Source of the DNA: Capillidium heterosporum
Taxonomy: Eukaryota; Entomophthoromycota; Entomophthoromycetes; Entomophthorales; Capillidiaceae
Length of the DNA stretch: 64,000 nucleotides
Assembly: GCA_016630905.1 (NCBI GenBank)
Contig: WBMQ01000013.1
Span: 744,001-808,000 of the forward strand
Reading direction: 5' to 3'
This document shows, one piece after another, positions 23,145 to 37,852 of this stretch. The position numbers and the translations under genes were made by a program. The notes beneath the pieces were generated by a model. It searched no databases. It was not told where the DNA came from and saw only the letters and a list, made by a program, of their open reading frames with translations. The stretch's first letter is position 1. Each line of letters opens with the position of its first letter.

Positions 23145-24665
23145 GTAAGAAGGTTAAGTTTTAGGAGATTAGAAGATGGTGAACTGATAACAGGCCTTGT
23201 ATCTTACTGAAACTTCCAAGTTAGATTAAAATATGTATGCAATAAAAATGTGTATAGTAGTGCTTATATTTAAGTAAGATTTTACATTTTCGATGACGAT
23301 AGCTTTGATATGCAAAAATGGATAGTCATATTGTATTTATAGTACTTTTGTAGATAGCTATGAAATATAGTATTTATTTAAATGACTCATTTTTATTGAT
23401 AGTCTTTATCGGTAGTCTATCTACTGTATTTATAATTTCCAAAATAATACATATACATTTAGTATAAGAGTTGGTGATATTCTAATTAACGAATCTACTA
23501 AGTTACTTTATTACCACTAATTGGGAATGGAAACATTACAGATATATAAAGAAACGCCATCTAGATTTTTCTTCTAGTCTGCTCTTAAAAATAGCCAAGA
23601 TATTTCGACAATAATCTTAGCAATTTAGATAGTTCGTGTCAACAGACTACTTCAATTTTTGAAACAAACATATAGGATTCAACTGCAGAGCTATATAGAA
23701 AACGCAAAGCCTTGAGACTAAAACTTTCAATTTAATAGTTGATGTAGTTTTGGCTCTTTATATCCAAGACTTATACAAATTGAACAGCCTAATTGAGATA
23801 TATGTAGTATCGAAATGAAATTGAACTAGAAATGGTAAACCACTTTCTCAGTAAGCTAACTATTTTTTATCTTCTTTTTATCCCTCCCTTCGCTGGCTTT
23901 AATATATATAAGGATATAAACTCTGCGATATAGGAAGCGAGCTTAATTGGTATTTATAATAATATAAAGATGTTATTTTGCATTAGATATATATACTTCT
24001 CGCTTACTCTCTAAAACTTCCCTAATACTAATTGCAATTTTGAAAGTTTAAAGGATATAAAACATTAAATGGCTTAGATACGTGTATATTAAAATTATAA
24101 AGGAAAATAACCGATTTAAAGTACAGTTCAAACACTAATAAAGAGAAGGAATGAACTCACCAAACGGCTTTATCATCACACCATAAACATAGAAACTTGG
24201 GAATAGCCTCTAGATTCGTAGAGTTTCTGAAATCACAGCTTTATATATATCCCCATCATCATTTTGCCATATTTAATGGCACAAAAACCTACAAGTAGAT
24301 ATATTCAGATAATTAACATGAAGGTGGGAGTTTAAAAATTAAAACTAAACAATACAGTATACGAAAGATAAACCCTATCCATGTTTTAAGTAGTATTAAC
24401 GTCTGTACAAGGTAGACTAATAGCAACAATGCCACTGCTAAAACAGAGATCTGCTCTAATTTGCCTACCTGACATAGTTTATATTTTTAACTATTAAACA
24501 AGTTCTCTACAGTAATTTACAAGCTTAAAAGTATGCAACAATGAAGCTACAATTCAATTATCTAGAAAAATATGAAGATACCAACTCAACGACTAGATGG
24601 CAAAGATATGTTGCTTCAAAGAACACCTAGTAGTGAAGGTGTATGTGAAAGTAGAGCAAAAAACA
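23145..24665. other. Intergenic, nothing recognised
   Basis: 1.5 kb without a supportable gene; AT-rich, no clear repeats. Confidence 0.5.
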
Positions 24666-24738
24666 AGCTTCCGCCGAGAATCGAACTCGGATTACAGGAT
24701 TCAAAGTCCTGGGTGATAACCGATTACACCACGGAAGC
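24666..24738 (-). tRNA. tRNA-Gln (TTG)
   Basis: Reverse-strand cloverleaf with acceptor GCTTCCG/CGGAAGC, anticodon stem CAGGA/TCCTG, loop CTTTGAA giving anticodon TTG (reads CAA), and T arm CCGAG-TTCGATT-CTCGG. No intron. Confidence 0.95.
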
Positions 24739-24946
24739 ATAAGCAAGATGCTAAATTCACCTGAAACACTTACATATACCTGCTTTGTAAAAGTGGATCC
24801 AAGAGGCGATAGCATCCCTTTCTCTTACAGCCGTGCCAGCAACCTAGTAGTTGGACAAGGTATATGTCCATAGAGCTATAAATACAAACTATAATTATTG
24901 CTACACCATTATTTATTAAGAGCCTTGAACAAAGGCTTCAGATCCC

Positions 24947-26037
24947 TTATTTCTTCAAGAAGGTATCGGCATTTAATCCTAGGAGACGGATGGCGTTACC
25001 AGCCAACATCATTTGTTTGTCGTGGTCCGAGAACCCTTCTGCGTCCTCGATCAACTTACCGGGTACATGTTCACCCAGTGGGAACGGGTAATCACTGCCT
25101 AACAATATGTGGTCGACGCCAACCTTGTTAACCATAAGTTTCAAAGCATCTTCATCGTGGACTAAGGAGTCGACATAGATCTGGTTGAGGTAGCTGGAGG
25201 GTGGACGCTTGATGTGGGTGGCACACAAATCGGGTCTAACGTTGAAACCGTGGTCAATACGGCCCAGGGTTGCTAAGAAAGAGCCACCGCCGTGGGCAAA
25301 GCATACTTTGAGGGTAGGGTGACGGTCCAATACACCACCAAAGATCATGGAGCATACAGCGACCGTAGTTTCACAGGGCATACCGATCAACCAAGGGAAC
25401 CAGAACTTTTCCATACGTCCTTTTAAGTCCATATCCCAGGGGTGAACAAAGACGACACAGCCCAGTTCAGCGCAGGCAGCGAATATAGGGTCCAATTCGG
25501 GAGCATCCAAGTTCCAATCATTGATATGCGAACCGATCTGGATGCCAGCTAGCCCAAGTTCGTTGATACATCGTCTCAACTCAGGAACTGCCAATTCAGG
25601 TGCCTGCATGGGTAAGGTACCTAGACCTACAAAGCGGTTGGGGTCTTCGGCAACCGTCTGAGCGATGTGGTCGTTCAAGTACTTGGATAGATCCAAAGTA
25701 TCCTTGGGCTGGGCCCAGTAGTTGAACATGACGGGGACAGTTGACAAAACTTGAACGTCCACTGAAGTTGAGTTGCACTCTTGGATACGTTGGGTCGATG
25801 ACCAACAGTTACAGTCGATGGTGCGGAAGTTCTTACCGTCCTTCATCATGTTTGCCTTTCCCTACCAATTGTTGGAAAAAATATCAAAAATAGACTTACT
25901 GGTTCGAAATGGTCCAAACTGACAAAGCCTCCGTATCCGTACTTCTTGCTCAAGTCGGGCCACTGCTTGGGTAAGATGTGGGTGTGCATGTCGATTTTGA
26001 AGAACTTGCCATCCTTAAATTGCATTAACTTGTCCAT
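24947..26037 (-). CDS. ACMSD, aminocarboxymuconate-semialdehyde decarboxylase
   Basis: Two exons (26037-25900, 25861-24947) with a 38-nt intron, joined in phase 0, giving 350 aa, the usual length. A zinc-dependent amidohydrolase-superfamily enzyme that decarboxylates 2-amino-3-carboxymuconate semialdehyde, diverting the kynurenine pathway away from quinolinate/NAD. Metal ligands visible are His18 and His20 in IDMHTH, a His in VFVHPWDMD, a His in CFAHGGG and an Asp in LLGSDYPFPLG. Other family stretches are VLSTVPVMF, RFVGLGTLPMQAPELAV and PWLIGMPCETT. Identity to the animal-type enzyme is high by eye. No targeting signal, so cytosolic. The 5' end of kynureninase, from the same pathway, is about 38 kb downstream. 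Confidence 0.92.
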
Positions 26038-26977
26038 ATTTTATATTTTGTAACTTTCAATTTTAAACTGGTGTTGGCTGTCAAACTTATAGTTGTAAGG
26101 TGGAGATATCCCTATTTTCTTTGTTGGTAAGATTTGAAAGTTCTTGAGGTTTTCAAAAATTTAACCGGTGGTTTTTGGAAAAGATTTAAAATCTGAGACT
26201 GCATTGCTTATTTGGTAAAAAGTATAGCTTATTACATCCTCTGTTTATTTTTCCATACATGTTTCATTTCTATTCTATTGAGTTAAGTGTCTATTAAATC
26301 TAAACAAGAATAGTATAAACTAAACTGCACAAAGTATTGATCTTTTTACGACTGCTAATATTATCCCTTGTTGAAAGCATGGTACAAGCAACTAGTGCTT
26401 AAAGTCAATCAATTGAAAATCCTGGAATATGTTTATACCTTATTATAAACTTCAGAGCTAATGTTTCTTCTACAAATATACGTTTCATAGTGCCTTTTTA
26501 ATATACATTTATTCTAGCCATGGTTCCTTATCTTAGTTGGCTGCTCTTCATTACAAACTTTCCAAGATTTGAAGTTATTTCGTGCTAACTTTATTTATAA
26601 AGCAATGGCTTATTACTCTATAATAGCTGATTACCATTTCTGAAGGAAGTATATGTGCATATTAACGTTTTATTAGAACTTCAAGTAGGTAATTTCTAAC
26701 TAGTTATTGCCTTTTATAACCAATATTCTTGATAAATTAAGTCACTTGGATATTGAAGTTTATCAATTGTCTGCAAGAAAATTGAAATGTATACAATTGA
26801 AAGTTGTCGATCATGATGTGTTGAGCTATTTGGAAAAAGTATATCGAACTAAAAGCTACAGCTACAACAGGATAATTGACTAGTAAATCCAAAATCATTT
26901 GTGATGTGCCTTTAGATCTATACAATCCTTCATTTCCACCTTTTGTAGCTTTTCGAACAGCTAAAAACTAATAAGCC
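26038..26977. other. Divergent promoter region
   Basis: Spacer between the ACMSD start and the divergent secreted-protein gene; only chance frames. Confidence 0.45.
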
Positions 26978-27568
26978 ATGTACTTATCAACCGAGCTAGT
27001 AGTTGCAGTTGCGTTACACTTATCAAGTATACTGTCGTACCCCAACCCAAACAAACTGAAGGTAGATCTAATGTCTCGATCAGCAATCTCGATCTATCGA
27101 CCTAATCAACTTCTTACTAATGAGCTAGTGGAAGTGACCAAGCCTCAAGGTGTAGTCGAACCCAACCAAGATACAAAGCTGGAACCCGATCAGATTAACG
27201 CTATGAAAAATCGACCTTCTTCCAAGTATTTACCCTCTATAGCCCCTCAAGTACCCAATGATTTGAATTTAAGTAAGCAGTTGGCTATAGAGGCTAAAGC
27301 GGCCTCCGATCTAGAGAATAGCCTTAAAGGCGATTTGAACAAGACGAATACGACTACCAATGTAGGACCTGGCAATCTGGTTCAACTCATAAATCTCAAC
27401 TTTACTCAACCAGCAGCTCTAAATGTTACCGGAACTGATAGTAAAGCCGAAATCGAAGTAAAGCTTATAGGCAAAGGTAAGTTGGCTGCCAACGGGGATA
27501 TCGCTAACTTAACAGAAACAGATAATCCAGTAAATAAAAAGGATGTTGCAGTTTATATCAGCCATTAA
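26978..27568 (+). CDS. Hypothetical secreted protein
   Basis: Single-exon ATG frame, 196 aa. Residues 1-21 form a signal peptide with hydrophobic core LVVAVALHLSSIL and cleavage probably just after SILS or SYP. The mature part is polar, lacks cysteines, and has four N-glycosylation sequons (NKT, NFT, NVT, NLT). Glu/Lys/Asn/Pro-rich segments suggest a disordered wall or extracellular protein. No known domain and no GPI-like tail. Confidence 0.55.
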   Translation: MYLSTELVVAVALHLSSILSYPNPNKLKVDLMSRSAISIYRPNQLLTNELVEVTKPQGVVEPNQDTKLEPDQINAMKNRPSSKYLPSIAPQVPNDLNLSKQLAIEAKAASDLENSLKGDLNKTNTTTNVGPGNLVQLINLNFTQPAALNVTGTDSKAEIEVKLIGKGKLAANGDIANLTETDNPVNKKDVAVYISH

Positions 27569-28473
27569 TTTACTTATGCCGTCTTTGGGTATGGGAAACC
27601 TTTGCCATTTACTATGCTTTAGATTTCAAAATATTCATACTTTTATAGTAGTAAACCTTTGATCCAAATGTACCATATAGCTTATTGTATTTATAAAGTA
27701 GATACAAGAAAATTTATTGATTGTTGGGCTCATCATCCAACAAAATTATCCAGAAACCCATGTCTACCGATAAAATATATTTGATATACGCTACAGTGGA
27801 TAGAATGAAAAGTTTTCCAAGTTTATCATTATTTGACGCTATTATATACATTTACAGTAAACATACATTGAAACCAATAAACTCAAAAATTGAAATATAA
27901 TACCTCCACACCTATAAAACTTTTCAAGTAGATGAATCATCCCTTTACACAAGTGTCTTTACATATAGAATTATAATTCTTATCTACAAGTATACTATTA
28001 TATCGAACATACAAATGGTGTTTTAGATAGTAGTTTACTTGAAATTTTCAAATTGGTACTTAAATATCTCAATTTGTAAAAATATGGCAAGAGAGCTTAG
28101 AATATGAAGGGAGTTTACTTTATTTGCTATACATGATAATTTTAGTAATAGACAACCCTATATAAGAGACTTTGCAGTTTATCGATTCGTTAGCTACTTC
28201 AATTTATAGTATACTTTATGTAGATTTAGGTGTTTCCTGCTATTATAGTTTTTAGATATAAAATTGGAATACTAGAATTATATCTAATAAATAAATCTTA
28301 TCAACTCTAAGTTCTTAATTGGTAATTATAAACCCAAATGTTCCAATTAATAGCCTAGTAATGTAAAATACTAAAATACACAGCCTCCTAATCAAAAGTC
28401 AAAGTAAAATGAAATTCTTATTAATACCGGTAATAACGAAACGACAATGGACATTCTGAAAGTATATAAAATA
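27569..28473. other. Intergenic between convergent genes
   Basis: AT-rich, no coding frame, RNA or repeat recognised. Confidence 0.5.
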
Positions 28474-29319
28474 TTACTCGTAAGTCGAAAAGTGGTCCTT
28501 AGGAGGTATTCTCGCTGATAAAGTAGTTTTGAGGGATTGCGGTCGCGTCTTATTTTTGGTAACGCCATCAGCTGAGTTGATATAGATTTCCGAAAACTTG
28601 AGGATATCATCAACAATTTCCGGCTTGTTGTGGTCCAAGTCGATGAACTGGTACTGGTACTTGGAAGCAGGGCCGTGGAAGGCGATACAATTGCCGTTGT
28701 CACACATACTTAGGCATCGGGTCTCCCTTATCTCAAACTTCTTACCATACTTCTTGGTTAGGGAATTCTCACTTTCGTGGGCCTGCTTCAGTCTATGGTA
28801 AAGGACGGCACCTGATTTGACGGCAACTTTGGCAGTATCTTCGATAGCTACATCGGTTTGAGTAAGTTGAGGGGCTAGCAGTTCCTCCATGTCTACTTCC
28901 TGTGGCTTAGTGTTATCCTTCTCTAGTTTGCAGTTGACGACTTTACTGCAGTCTCCCTTCCTGTAGTTGCATTTCATACAAACATAGAGGATATGTCTAT
29001 CTTGTAGCTCTTCCGGTACCTTCTTGGGTAAATTTTCTTCATTTTCACTGTCGGGGTCGGAGAATAAAGTGGTGTCGTCGTCGATCTCGGTACTTAATTC
29101 GATTTGGGGACCGCCCTTTGTTGACAATTTGTTCTAACTTTTAAGTATTACGATATTCAAATAAGGTACCTTGTTTAAACTCTTGGAACTTAGCGCCCTT
29201 CTATGTTTCTTAAATTCGCGAATTTTTATATCTAGTATTATAGTGGCGATGATGGCAAGCAGCCCGAATAGAGTTGCTGGTAAACATCCGGGGTAGGGTA
29301 TCGCTTCTAGTATTGACAT
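28474..29319 (-). CDS. Membrane-anchored DUF1636-type iron-sulfur protein
   Basis: Exon 1 (29319-29170, 50 codons) and exon 2 (29133-28474) flank a 36-nt intron; product 269 aa. Exon 1 encodes a single hydrophobic segment (PATLFGLLAIIATIILDIKI) followed by basic residues, a likely membrane anchor. The rest matches the DUF1636 layout: HILYVCMKC at ~98-105, a GAVLYHRL helix, TRCLSMCDNGNC at ~188-199, and a C-terminal Y-F-D-L region ending ILKFSEIYINSADG. Cys102, 105, 190 and 194 are positioned like a thioredoxin-fold [2Fe-2S] site. Extra cysteines at 112, 118 and 199 are present. DUF1636 proteins are best known from bacteria. Biochemical role unknown; the iron-sulfur site is inferred from family knowledge. 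Confidence 0.7.
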
Positions 29320-31055
29320 TGGATTAGAAGTTGAAAAGGTGAGTTGTATAAATCAGATAAATTTTCCTTAAAATTTTAAAGGGTTTTTTTACGTCAAATC
29401 AGATAGCAACGCTCCTTCTAAGAATTTGTCGACCACCAAATAGGTTTACTTTAGTTCAAAGTTTATCTGATACCCTCAGGTTTCGGAATGGCGGAATGTT
29501 CTCATACCAAGAAAGTGAGATCGAACTGATAATCTCTTGGTTTATATGCAAGTCAGATCAGTTATAAAATATAGGAAGATATCCTAGCCATAAGGACCAC
29601 TCATCAACGATCCTTTAGCTATTCTGCATCTTTGGTTGGATGAAGTTTCAGTTTTGAATGGAATCCGAAGAGCCGTAACTGGAACAAAACATTGGATTAT
29701 TCACGACATACCAATATCCATTTACAATACGATGATAGCCATAGTAGTTTTATGAGCAGATAAATTTGGACACAAGCTAGAAATTTATAATTGTATGCGA
29801 GAGAAGGCAGCTGTATGTATCTATAGGATACTTAAATATCCAACTTAAAATGATTTACTTTCCTCCGTCGATATTAGAATCTATAATTGTATCTTAAAAC
29901 CAGCTATCAAGTATATTTCCAACTTAAAATTTAGTAAATAGCAAACATATACTTAAAAAGAATTTTAAATTAATTAAAATAGCTTTAATTCACTAGTGGT
30001 GTTTTGCCATGAGCATTGTTGCTATACTGATATATATTAGATAAATTAATTATATCTACACTTACGTATTCTATATAGCCGCTGAGATATAAGTTACTTA
30101 CCTGGCGCTTAATATATATAGTTTTTAATAAAATACAACTGACATCGAAGCGATTTCACTATAAACTTTACAGCATTATTATTTTGAAAAGCATAGCTAT
30201 TTACCCTAAATATATCTAAAATGGTATAAAAAAGTAAAGAAGCATATATGGTGGCTAGTATTGTATTAATAACATGTGCTGCAAGTATATTGATTTTTGA
30301 GTTAAATAAATTCAAAAAGAATTTCATTGTATTCCAAGATGTAAGTCGAATTTTGAAAACAAATGGCTTTGTCGTGTAATATTGTAGTTGGAATTGCTGT
30401 TGATAAATAAATAGCTATTTCAAAATATAAGTTGTTACTTCGGACACCACCATCTATCACTCTAGTATTTGATTAGGCTAGATTTATCTTCAAATTTCCT
30501 TAATTCACCATGAAATATAAATGATATAGTTGTAATTTTAAAGTTATAAAATTAACAGACTCAATGTAAAAATCGAATATAAATACCTCAAAATAGATGC
30601 AAATTAGTTAATTTAATAAGTAGCTCAAAATAATATACGTATGAATAGCTATTACAATATCTAAAAATTCAAGTAAATTACCTGATATCCAACTTTCCAT
30701 CATTAAATTAAATGTTGCTTTTGATAATCGAATAGCTGAAAGGAGTTGATGATATTTATAAACAGAGAATATCTACCATTAGCTCTGATCGTAGTTGGTC
30801 AATCTTATGCTTACCTAGTACATCTCTTTCCATCCAATTGACCGGTTTCTTGATATCTAGTTCAACTTTTGAGTCTCGACTTCCAAGCCTCCAGTTTATA
30901 AATCTGTCAAAATTTCAAAACTTAGCCAATTGACTAAAACGATTATAGGCAAAGTTCAGATGACATTTCAACCACTTGCATCTACCAAATTTTAGCCGAA
31001 CCGTCATAAAAAGAAAGCTCTAGAAAAATTCAATCTCAAGTTCGTATAATTTGCA
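29320..31055. other. Intergenic, nothing firmly supported
   Basis: 1.7 kb, very AT-rich. A reverse-strand 72-codon ATG frame (30327-30109) with a hydrophobic middle exists but is AT-biased and lacks any other support. Confidence 0.45.
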
Positions 31056-32727
<1,672 letters not shown>

Positions 32728-33186
32728 AGAGTTTTGAATAAACCTAGAAACTATTATATATATTTGTATTTTGTTCTCTATAGACTTGTTTTAGAAAGCT
32801 TTGAGTTATTATATAATTCGCCTTATAGCTTTAAACTACCTATACTCGAAAAAAGGACAATTCGATTCATTTGATGCCAACAGTTGATTTTCATGAACTC
32901 AGCAAAGAAATATAGTAGTCTTAGAGACTAAACATATTAAATGCTATCCAAAAGTATTATGATTAATATGTTTATTATATCAGTTTAAAAAAGGATATGG
33001 GCTATTAATAAGTTAAATTGTATGTTAACTATACGCTTACATTACTGTAGCAGTAGGTCTTTTCCATAGACTACTTCCAATCAAAACTAAAATTTAGTTT
33101 ATAAAGTTGGAATTTGAACAAATTTAAAACTCGATATAAAAATACAAAAGAAAGGAAATATAAATTTACAAAATAATAAAACTCAC
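32728..33186. other. Intergenic between convergent genes
   Basis: No gene, RNA or repeat recognised. Confidence 0.5.
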
Positions 33187-33603
33187 TTATTTATCTTCCT
33201 TCTCCACGATTTTAACTTTAGCTTGGTAATCCCAGATGAGGGTAGGAGGAGTTTCAGTTGGGACCTTGAGTTGTTTAGGGAACAATATATCGATGTTGGG
33301 TCTTAAAGATTTGGTAAAGAGGTCTAGGTCCAACTCCTTCAACTTGTTGCTAGCCTCCACCATCAACTTGTACTGATTTAAAAGTTTAGCTTCGTGGACT
33401 TGACGTTTCTCCTTTAGATAGAGTTGGAAGGCACTCTCAATGACATTTTCTTTTTCCTTAGTTGCGTTGGTAGCCTTGCTGTCCGATTTACGTAGAGGTG
33501 CATCGAACAAAGCTCTACGTATTATTTCGTTGCGTGAATCCCCTCCTATGGAAAAGTTGCCCTTCTTACCGGTACTGTAGGCTCTTCTAATTACTGCTCG
33601 CAT
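33187..33603 (-). CDS. Mitochondrial large-subunit ribosomal protein mL40
   Basis: Single-exon frame, 138 aa. The N-terminus (MRAVIRRAYSTGKKG) is a basic mitochondrial presequence. The middle forms a long charged helix (AFQLYLKEKRQVHEAKLLNQ) and the C-terminal segment FPKQLKVPTETPP is characteristic of fungal mL40 (MRPL28) before the final W-D-Y. It is a structural component of the mitochondrial ribosome. It starts 139 bp from, and diverges from, the rhodanese gene at 33743, so they probably share a promoter region. Identification is by motif recall. Confidence 0.75.
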   Translation of the reverse strand: MRAVIRRAYSTGKKGNFSIGGDSRNEIIRRALFDAPLRKSDSKATNATKEKENVIESAFQLYLKEKRQVHEAKLLNQYKLMVEASNKLKELDLDLFTKSLRPNIDILFPKQLKVPTETPPTLIWDYQAKVKIVEKEDK

Positions 33604-33742
33604 GGTTTTTGTAATCTATGGGATAAACTTGAGAAAAAGCAAAATTTTCGATCCTTTGTAGTGGAAACCAATTCAACCAATTAGATGTCTTCATTTCGAT
33701 TGGTTATGACACTAAAAGGAATGAAGTTCAAGTGGACGTTTG

Positions 33743-34277
33743 ATGTTTCGATACTCCAAAAGACTCTTTCAGAAGATGGGTGAATCTAGTCAGCTCAGTA
33801 AAATAAACATAATCGAAAAGAAGGATCTGGCAAAGCTTATATACGAAGGAACTACTAGGTAAGCATTAAAAACCTAAAAATTACGTTTAGGCTTTAATTT
33901 TTTACAACTTAGATTACAAGTTATTGATGTCCGTGATGAAGACTTCATAGTACATTTTTTAAATTAACAAATATTTATTTATATTGTAGGGAGGAAATAT
34001 AAAAGGGGCCTTAAACTTCCCTTCTAAACGATTCGACGAGTCTACTTATAAAGCCATAGTATCCCAAGTGGAGCCAGAAACTAAGTTGATATTCCACTGC
34101 GCACTTAGCCAGGTTCGAGGTCCTGTATGTGCTAAAAGGTTTAACGAGTTTAATAACACGGCTGGAAGTAGAAACTATGAGATTTATGTGTTGCGAGGTG
34201 GGTTCAACAGTTTTCAACGCAGTTATAAGCAGGACGAAAAGTTGGTGGAGAATTTCATTCAAGAGTATCATGAATAA
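33743..34277 (+). CDS. Cdc25/Acr2-type rhodanese-domain phosphatase or reductase
   Basis: Three exons (33743-33858, 33913-33949, 33990-34277), 146 aa. The single rhodanese domain starts with VIDVRDEDF (Asp-Val-Arg-Asp entry motif) and contains the loop FHCALSQVRGP, a C-x5-R active site with Cys88 and Arg94. This HCxxSxxRGP loop is found in yeast Ych1, S. pombe Ibp1 and arsenate reductase Acr2. These proteins are either arsenate reductases or small Cdc25-like phosphatases; the sequence does not separate the two. The short N-terminal extension before the domain is basic. Confidence 0.85.
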
Positions 34278-35840
34278 ATTGGTTAAGATGAGGAATTATC
34301 TAAATTGACTTGAATTTTAGCTTTATAAAGAATACTATACAATATAAGTACTTATTTCATTTTTTGTTATAGCAACATATTGTACTACTGTTCAATATAG
34401 CTATTATATTTTCATATTTACGAAATCTAGTTCATACAATGGTAACAACTATACATTTACTGTAATGTTTTTATGGTTACTTGACTATCAAAGTAAAATA
34501 GTATATATTCAATTTAGTATGATTAGGTTTAGAAATTGACAACTCAGCCATTGATAGTTATAGATTTCAACAACAAATAGTATAGATTTATTAATATTTC
34601 TAAATAAGCCTAAAGGTTTAAAATATATTATAAATTTCTTGATACCATTATGAAATTAATGAAATAATACGTCGAGTAAAGTTCCAATATATGAACATAT
34701 ATTAAAGCCTCGTTATATAAGTTTTATACGTTATCTTGGAGCTAAATTAGTACTTTCTCTCCTATCTTCCAACTTACTCTTTATCAGTTGGGTTTGGAAT
34801 GTTGGTTGTGTAAAGTTGAATCTAGTCTTTCCTTTAATGCTAGAGTATGTACAGCTTGAAAATATTAGCATATAGTTATAAACATACTTGGTATGATTTA
34901 TGAAGGATATTTGCATTTTCTAACCTGTATCTGCTGGGTACAATTACTACCTCCGATCTTTTATGCCAGTATCATTTGTTAATTACATATGTTTATGGAA
35001 GGAATACCTATACTGACAATAGTATTTCAGATAAATATAAATACTTGTAGAGGGTGGTAGATAAATTATTGATATCAGCTCATGTTCCAGGTTCTGCTCT
35101 AGAGGTTTCCTGGCTGCATAAAATATATTTAGCCGAATTTCCAATAGTGCCTATACCATGGATCAAAAGTCCAGTGACTTAAAGGTAATTGACTACCACT
35201 CCATTCCTTATTGTTTGTTGGCTGCTGATTGAAGGTGCTTCAACCTAAACCAAGCAGCTTTAAAAAGATGCTGGCATTTTACAGTCATATACTGAACGTA
35301 TAAAGATGCATATTAGAAATTAACCACAAGCCGGTTTTTGAAAACTACTGGATGTAGCCTATATAAACATAAAAAAGTAAGTTTTATGGCTTTAAGCTCC
35401 TAAATGAATATAATTAAAAGGATTAAACCGATGGCACTAAACCTAATATTTCGAGATCAGCCGGTAAATTTCAAAGTGGCTATTACATTGCCATGTACTT
35501 TTGTAAAATATATACCTATTTACATATACTGTGAGATTTACCAAACTGATGTAAGATAGCTATAGGTAGCAACCTGTATGTATATGAAAAATAGGCCCTA
35601 ATGGAAAATAGTTTGTAATTCCAATACTATTTCTTCAGGGGAAGTCGCCCTACTAAAATCCTTTTCGAAATCCTCGAAACTATCGCATCCTTATATTTAT
35701 CTTTCAAAACTCCTTGTCAACTGATAAAAGTGAAGCATTAATATGCACTAATAAAGTTTACCAGCAAGGGTGCTTCCATTTAGTAACATATTTTTTCTTA
35801 CCCAGGTATGTAGCGATATTTCTTGAAATTGTCCAGTCTT
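34278..35840. other. Intergenic, nothing recognised
   Basis: AT-rich, with only short frames. A possible donor follows ATG at 35158, but no downstream exon could be joined convincingly. Confidence 0.4.
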
Positions 35841-37275
35841 TGCTAAATGGACTTCAAAGTTGAGCTGGAGCTGGATGAAAACTGAACCGACAACCCCAAA
35901 AATAACTTATTCCAAAAAATGGACTAATCCCAAATTAAAAGCTCTTGACTTTATATGGGTAAGTTTTAAAAGTCAAGTACATTTCTAAATTTATCTGCCA
36001 ATACTCAGCATCAAGTTCAGCTATTGGTCCAAATTGACTTATTACTTCCATTTATGGTCGTTATATTGGGTGTGATTTCATTTGAGCTATTTGCAAATTT
36101 TAACGAATCGGAAGCATTAACAGAAACCTATATATACAGTTGCCGACAATTTAATTTGGATTTGAAGTTAAAGATGGCAGTGAAAGGTAGAATGAAAATT
36201 TCCATTCAATATGCCATCTTGTCTAATATTAGAGTAGACCAATACTATTCTACTCAGGTGATCTGGGTAAGTTTTTCCAACTTGGCTTCCAAAAGATCAC
36301 CCAGAGTTTCGGATCCCAGCTATAGGACGTTTAAATACGATGTGTATAAGTGTCTAATGTATTAGTAACGGTCTTCGAAGTAGACGCTACATCCAGTTAT
36401 GAATCAGCCGTTGGAGAAGATACAGATACGTTTATGCACATTACGCCATAAATTAGTGTAGATGATGAGAAACCTAGGAAATAAAGTTATCAGCACTTGT
36501 GCGGTTAATTAGAAAGATCCAAATTGGATACTGTGTTCCATATTAAATGGAGCATCCTTGTAATTGAATTTAAAGAAACTATTTGTTTGTTTCTGAACAA
36601 TTCAGCATTAGTATATTTAACGGGTATATCTTTCGTCAATAGGTGGGTCCATTGTTATATAAGCCTGGAGAAGTGTTCCTACCTAATAAACGAAGAGTAA
36701 ACATTTCTACATCCCAGCAATTCTAGTTCTTGGATAGGAAGTCTTATAATCATTATAATTTCTATTTGCCATATGTAAAGATGCATCAAATTTACAAATC
36801 GGTTTAATCTGACATTTACAATAAAACGATGGGTCAAAGAGGTTAAAAGTTTCCAAAGTGTCAAGATCCTTTGCCGTACAACTTTCAGATTGAAGCACTA
36901 TTCTCTGGATTCACTATAAATACTGAAACCATTCTAAAAATGAAATTATCTAAAACAGATCTGGAAACCTACTTTCAACTGGGATTGGAATTTCACTAAT
37001 TTTCGGTTGGTCAAGTATTGTACATACGTTTATTGGATATGTAAACGAAAGGAGCAACTTAAAACGTGCTTATTTGGGTTGTAAGTACTGGTATGAGCAC
37101 TTTACTGTTGATTATGAATTATATCTGCCTTTGATATATTGGTATGTGCAGTGCCTTTATCCAATGGGAAATGTATGCTGGCTAACGCCCCTACAATTTT
37201 GTATGAAGGTGGTCCAATTGCACTTTGCAGGTTCTTCTAGTTTCGCCTGCTGGGATAAGTTGTCAATTTGGTGAA
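35841..37275 (+). other. Coding-like fragments, possible decayed gene(s)
   Basis: Several unlinked frames have protein-like composition. One is around 35843-35956, ending at a GTAAGT donor. A second is 36024-36365 (starting with a hydrophobic stretch LLLPFMVVILGVISFELF). A third ends at 37274, with hydrophobic and aromatic segments (TGIGISLIFGWSSIV; YLPLIYWYVQCLYP). No start-to-stop model with splice sites could be built, and no family is recognised. A decayed membrane-protein gene is one reading; chance is another. Confidence 0.2.
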
Positions 37276-37852
37276 TTGAAGTTGCAAAGCTTAAACAGTT
37301 ATGCCTTGAATGTGATCTCACTGTAGACACTCTCCCCTAATATGGCGTAGATATGCAAACTTTTATTGGTTGGGCCTGGATGGGAATCAAAAAATTGGCT
37401 CGTCTACATGTCCAGTCAGAGGGTTATTGCCATCACCATCTTTCATTTTTGATAGTGAGCAGGTTCTCCAAAATTTCAGATTGCAAACTGGAAATTTTTC
37501 TAAAACTACTTTAACCAAAAGCTGCCATTTAGTCGTAAGTTACCAATGAGCTATCACTTCAAATTAAGGTTAAGGGTTTGAGCCAGATTGGGGCGCTTGG
37601 AATTGAGTTGGGCCAGTAAGAACCAAATCTGCTTTACTAAAAGTATAACTTAGGTAAAGTAATCATTTGGAAAAAATAGAATTTAAATACCAATTTAGAT
37701 CACCCCAGGTAATTAGGCTTTTTGCTTTAGTTACTATTAATCGTACTTCAAGTTGTGGATCTACCTAAGTCGTCCCTAAGTATACATTTTACTTATATTA
37801 ATATACCGCGCCAACCTACCTAGCTATCCTAACTCCAACTTTTATACCTACG
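37276..37852. other. Intergenic upstream of the 37.8 kb gene
   Basis: No gene seen; the last ~60 bases are C-rich, like leaders of other genes in this window. Confidence 0.4.

Noticed and set aside
29470-29550. Possible tRNA-like stretch
   Set aside because: No consistent acceptor, anticodon or T-arm pairing could be drawn.
30109-30327. Reverse-strand 72-codon ATG frame with a hydrophobic segment
   Set aside because: Composition follows the local AT bias; no homology or flanking signals recognised.
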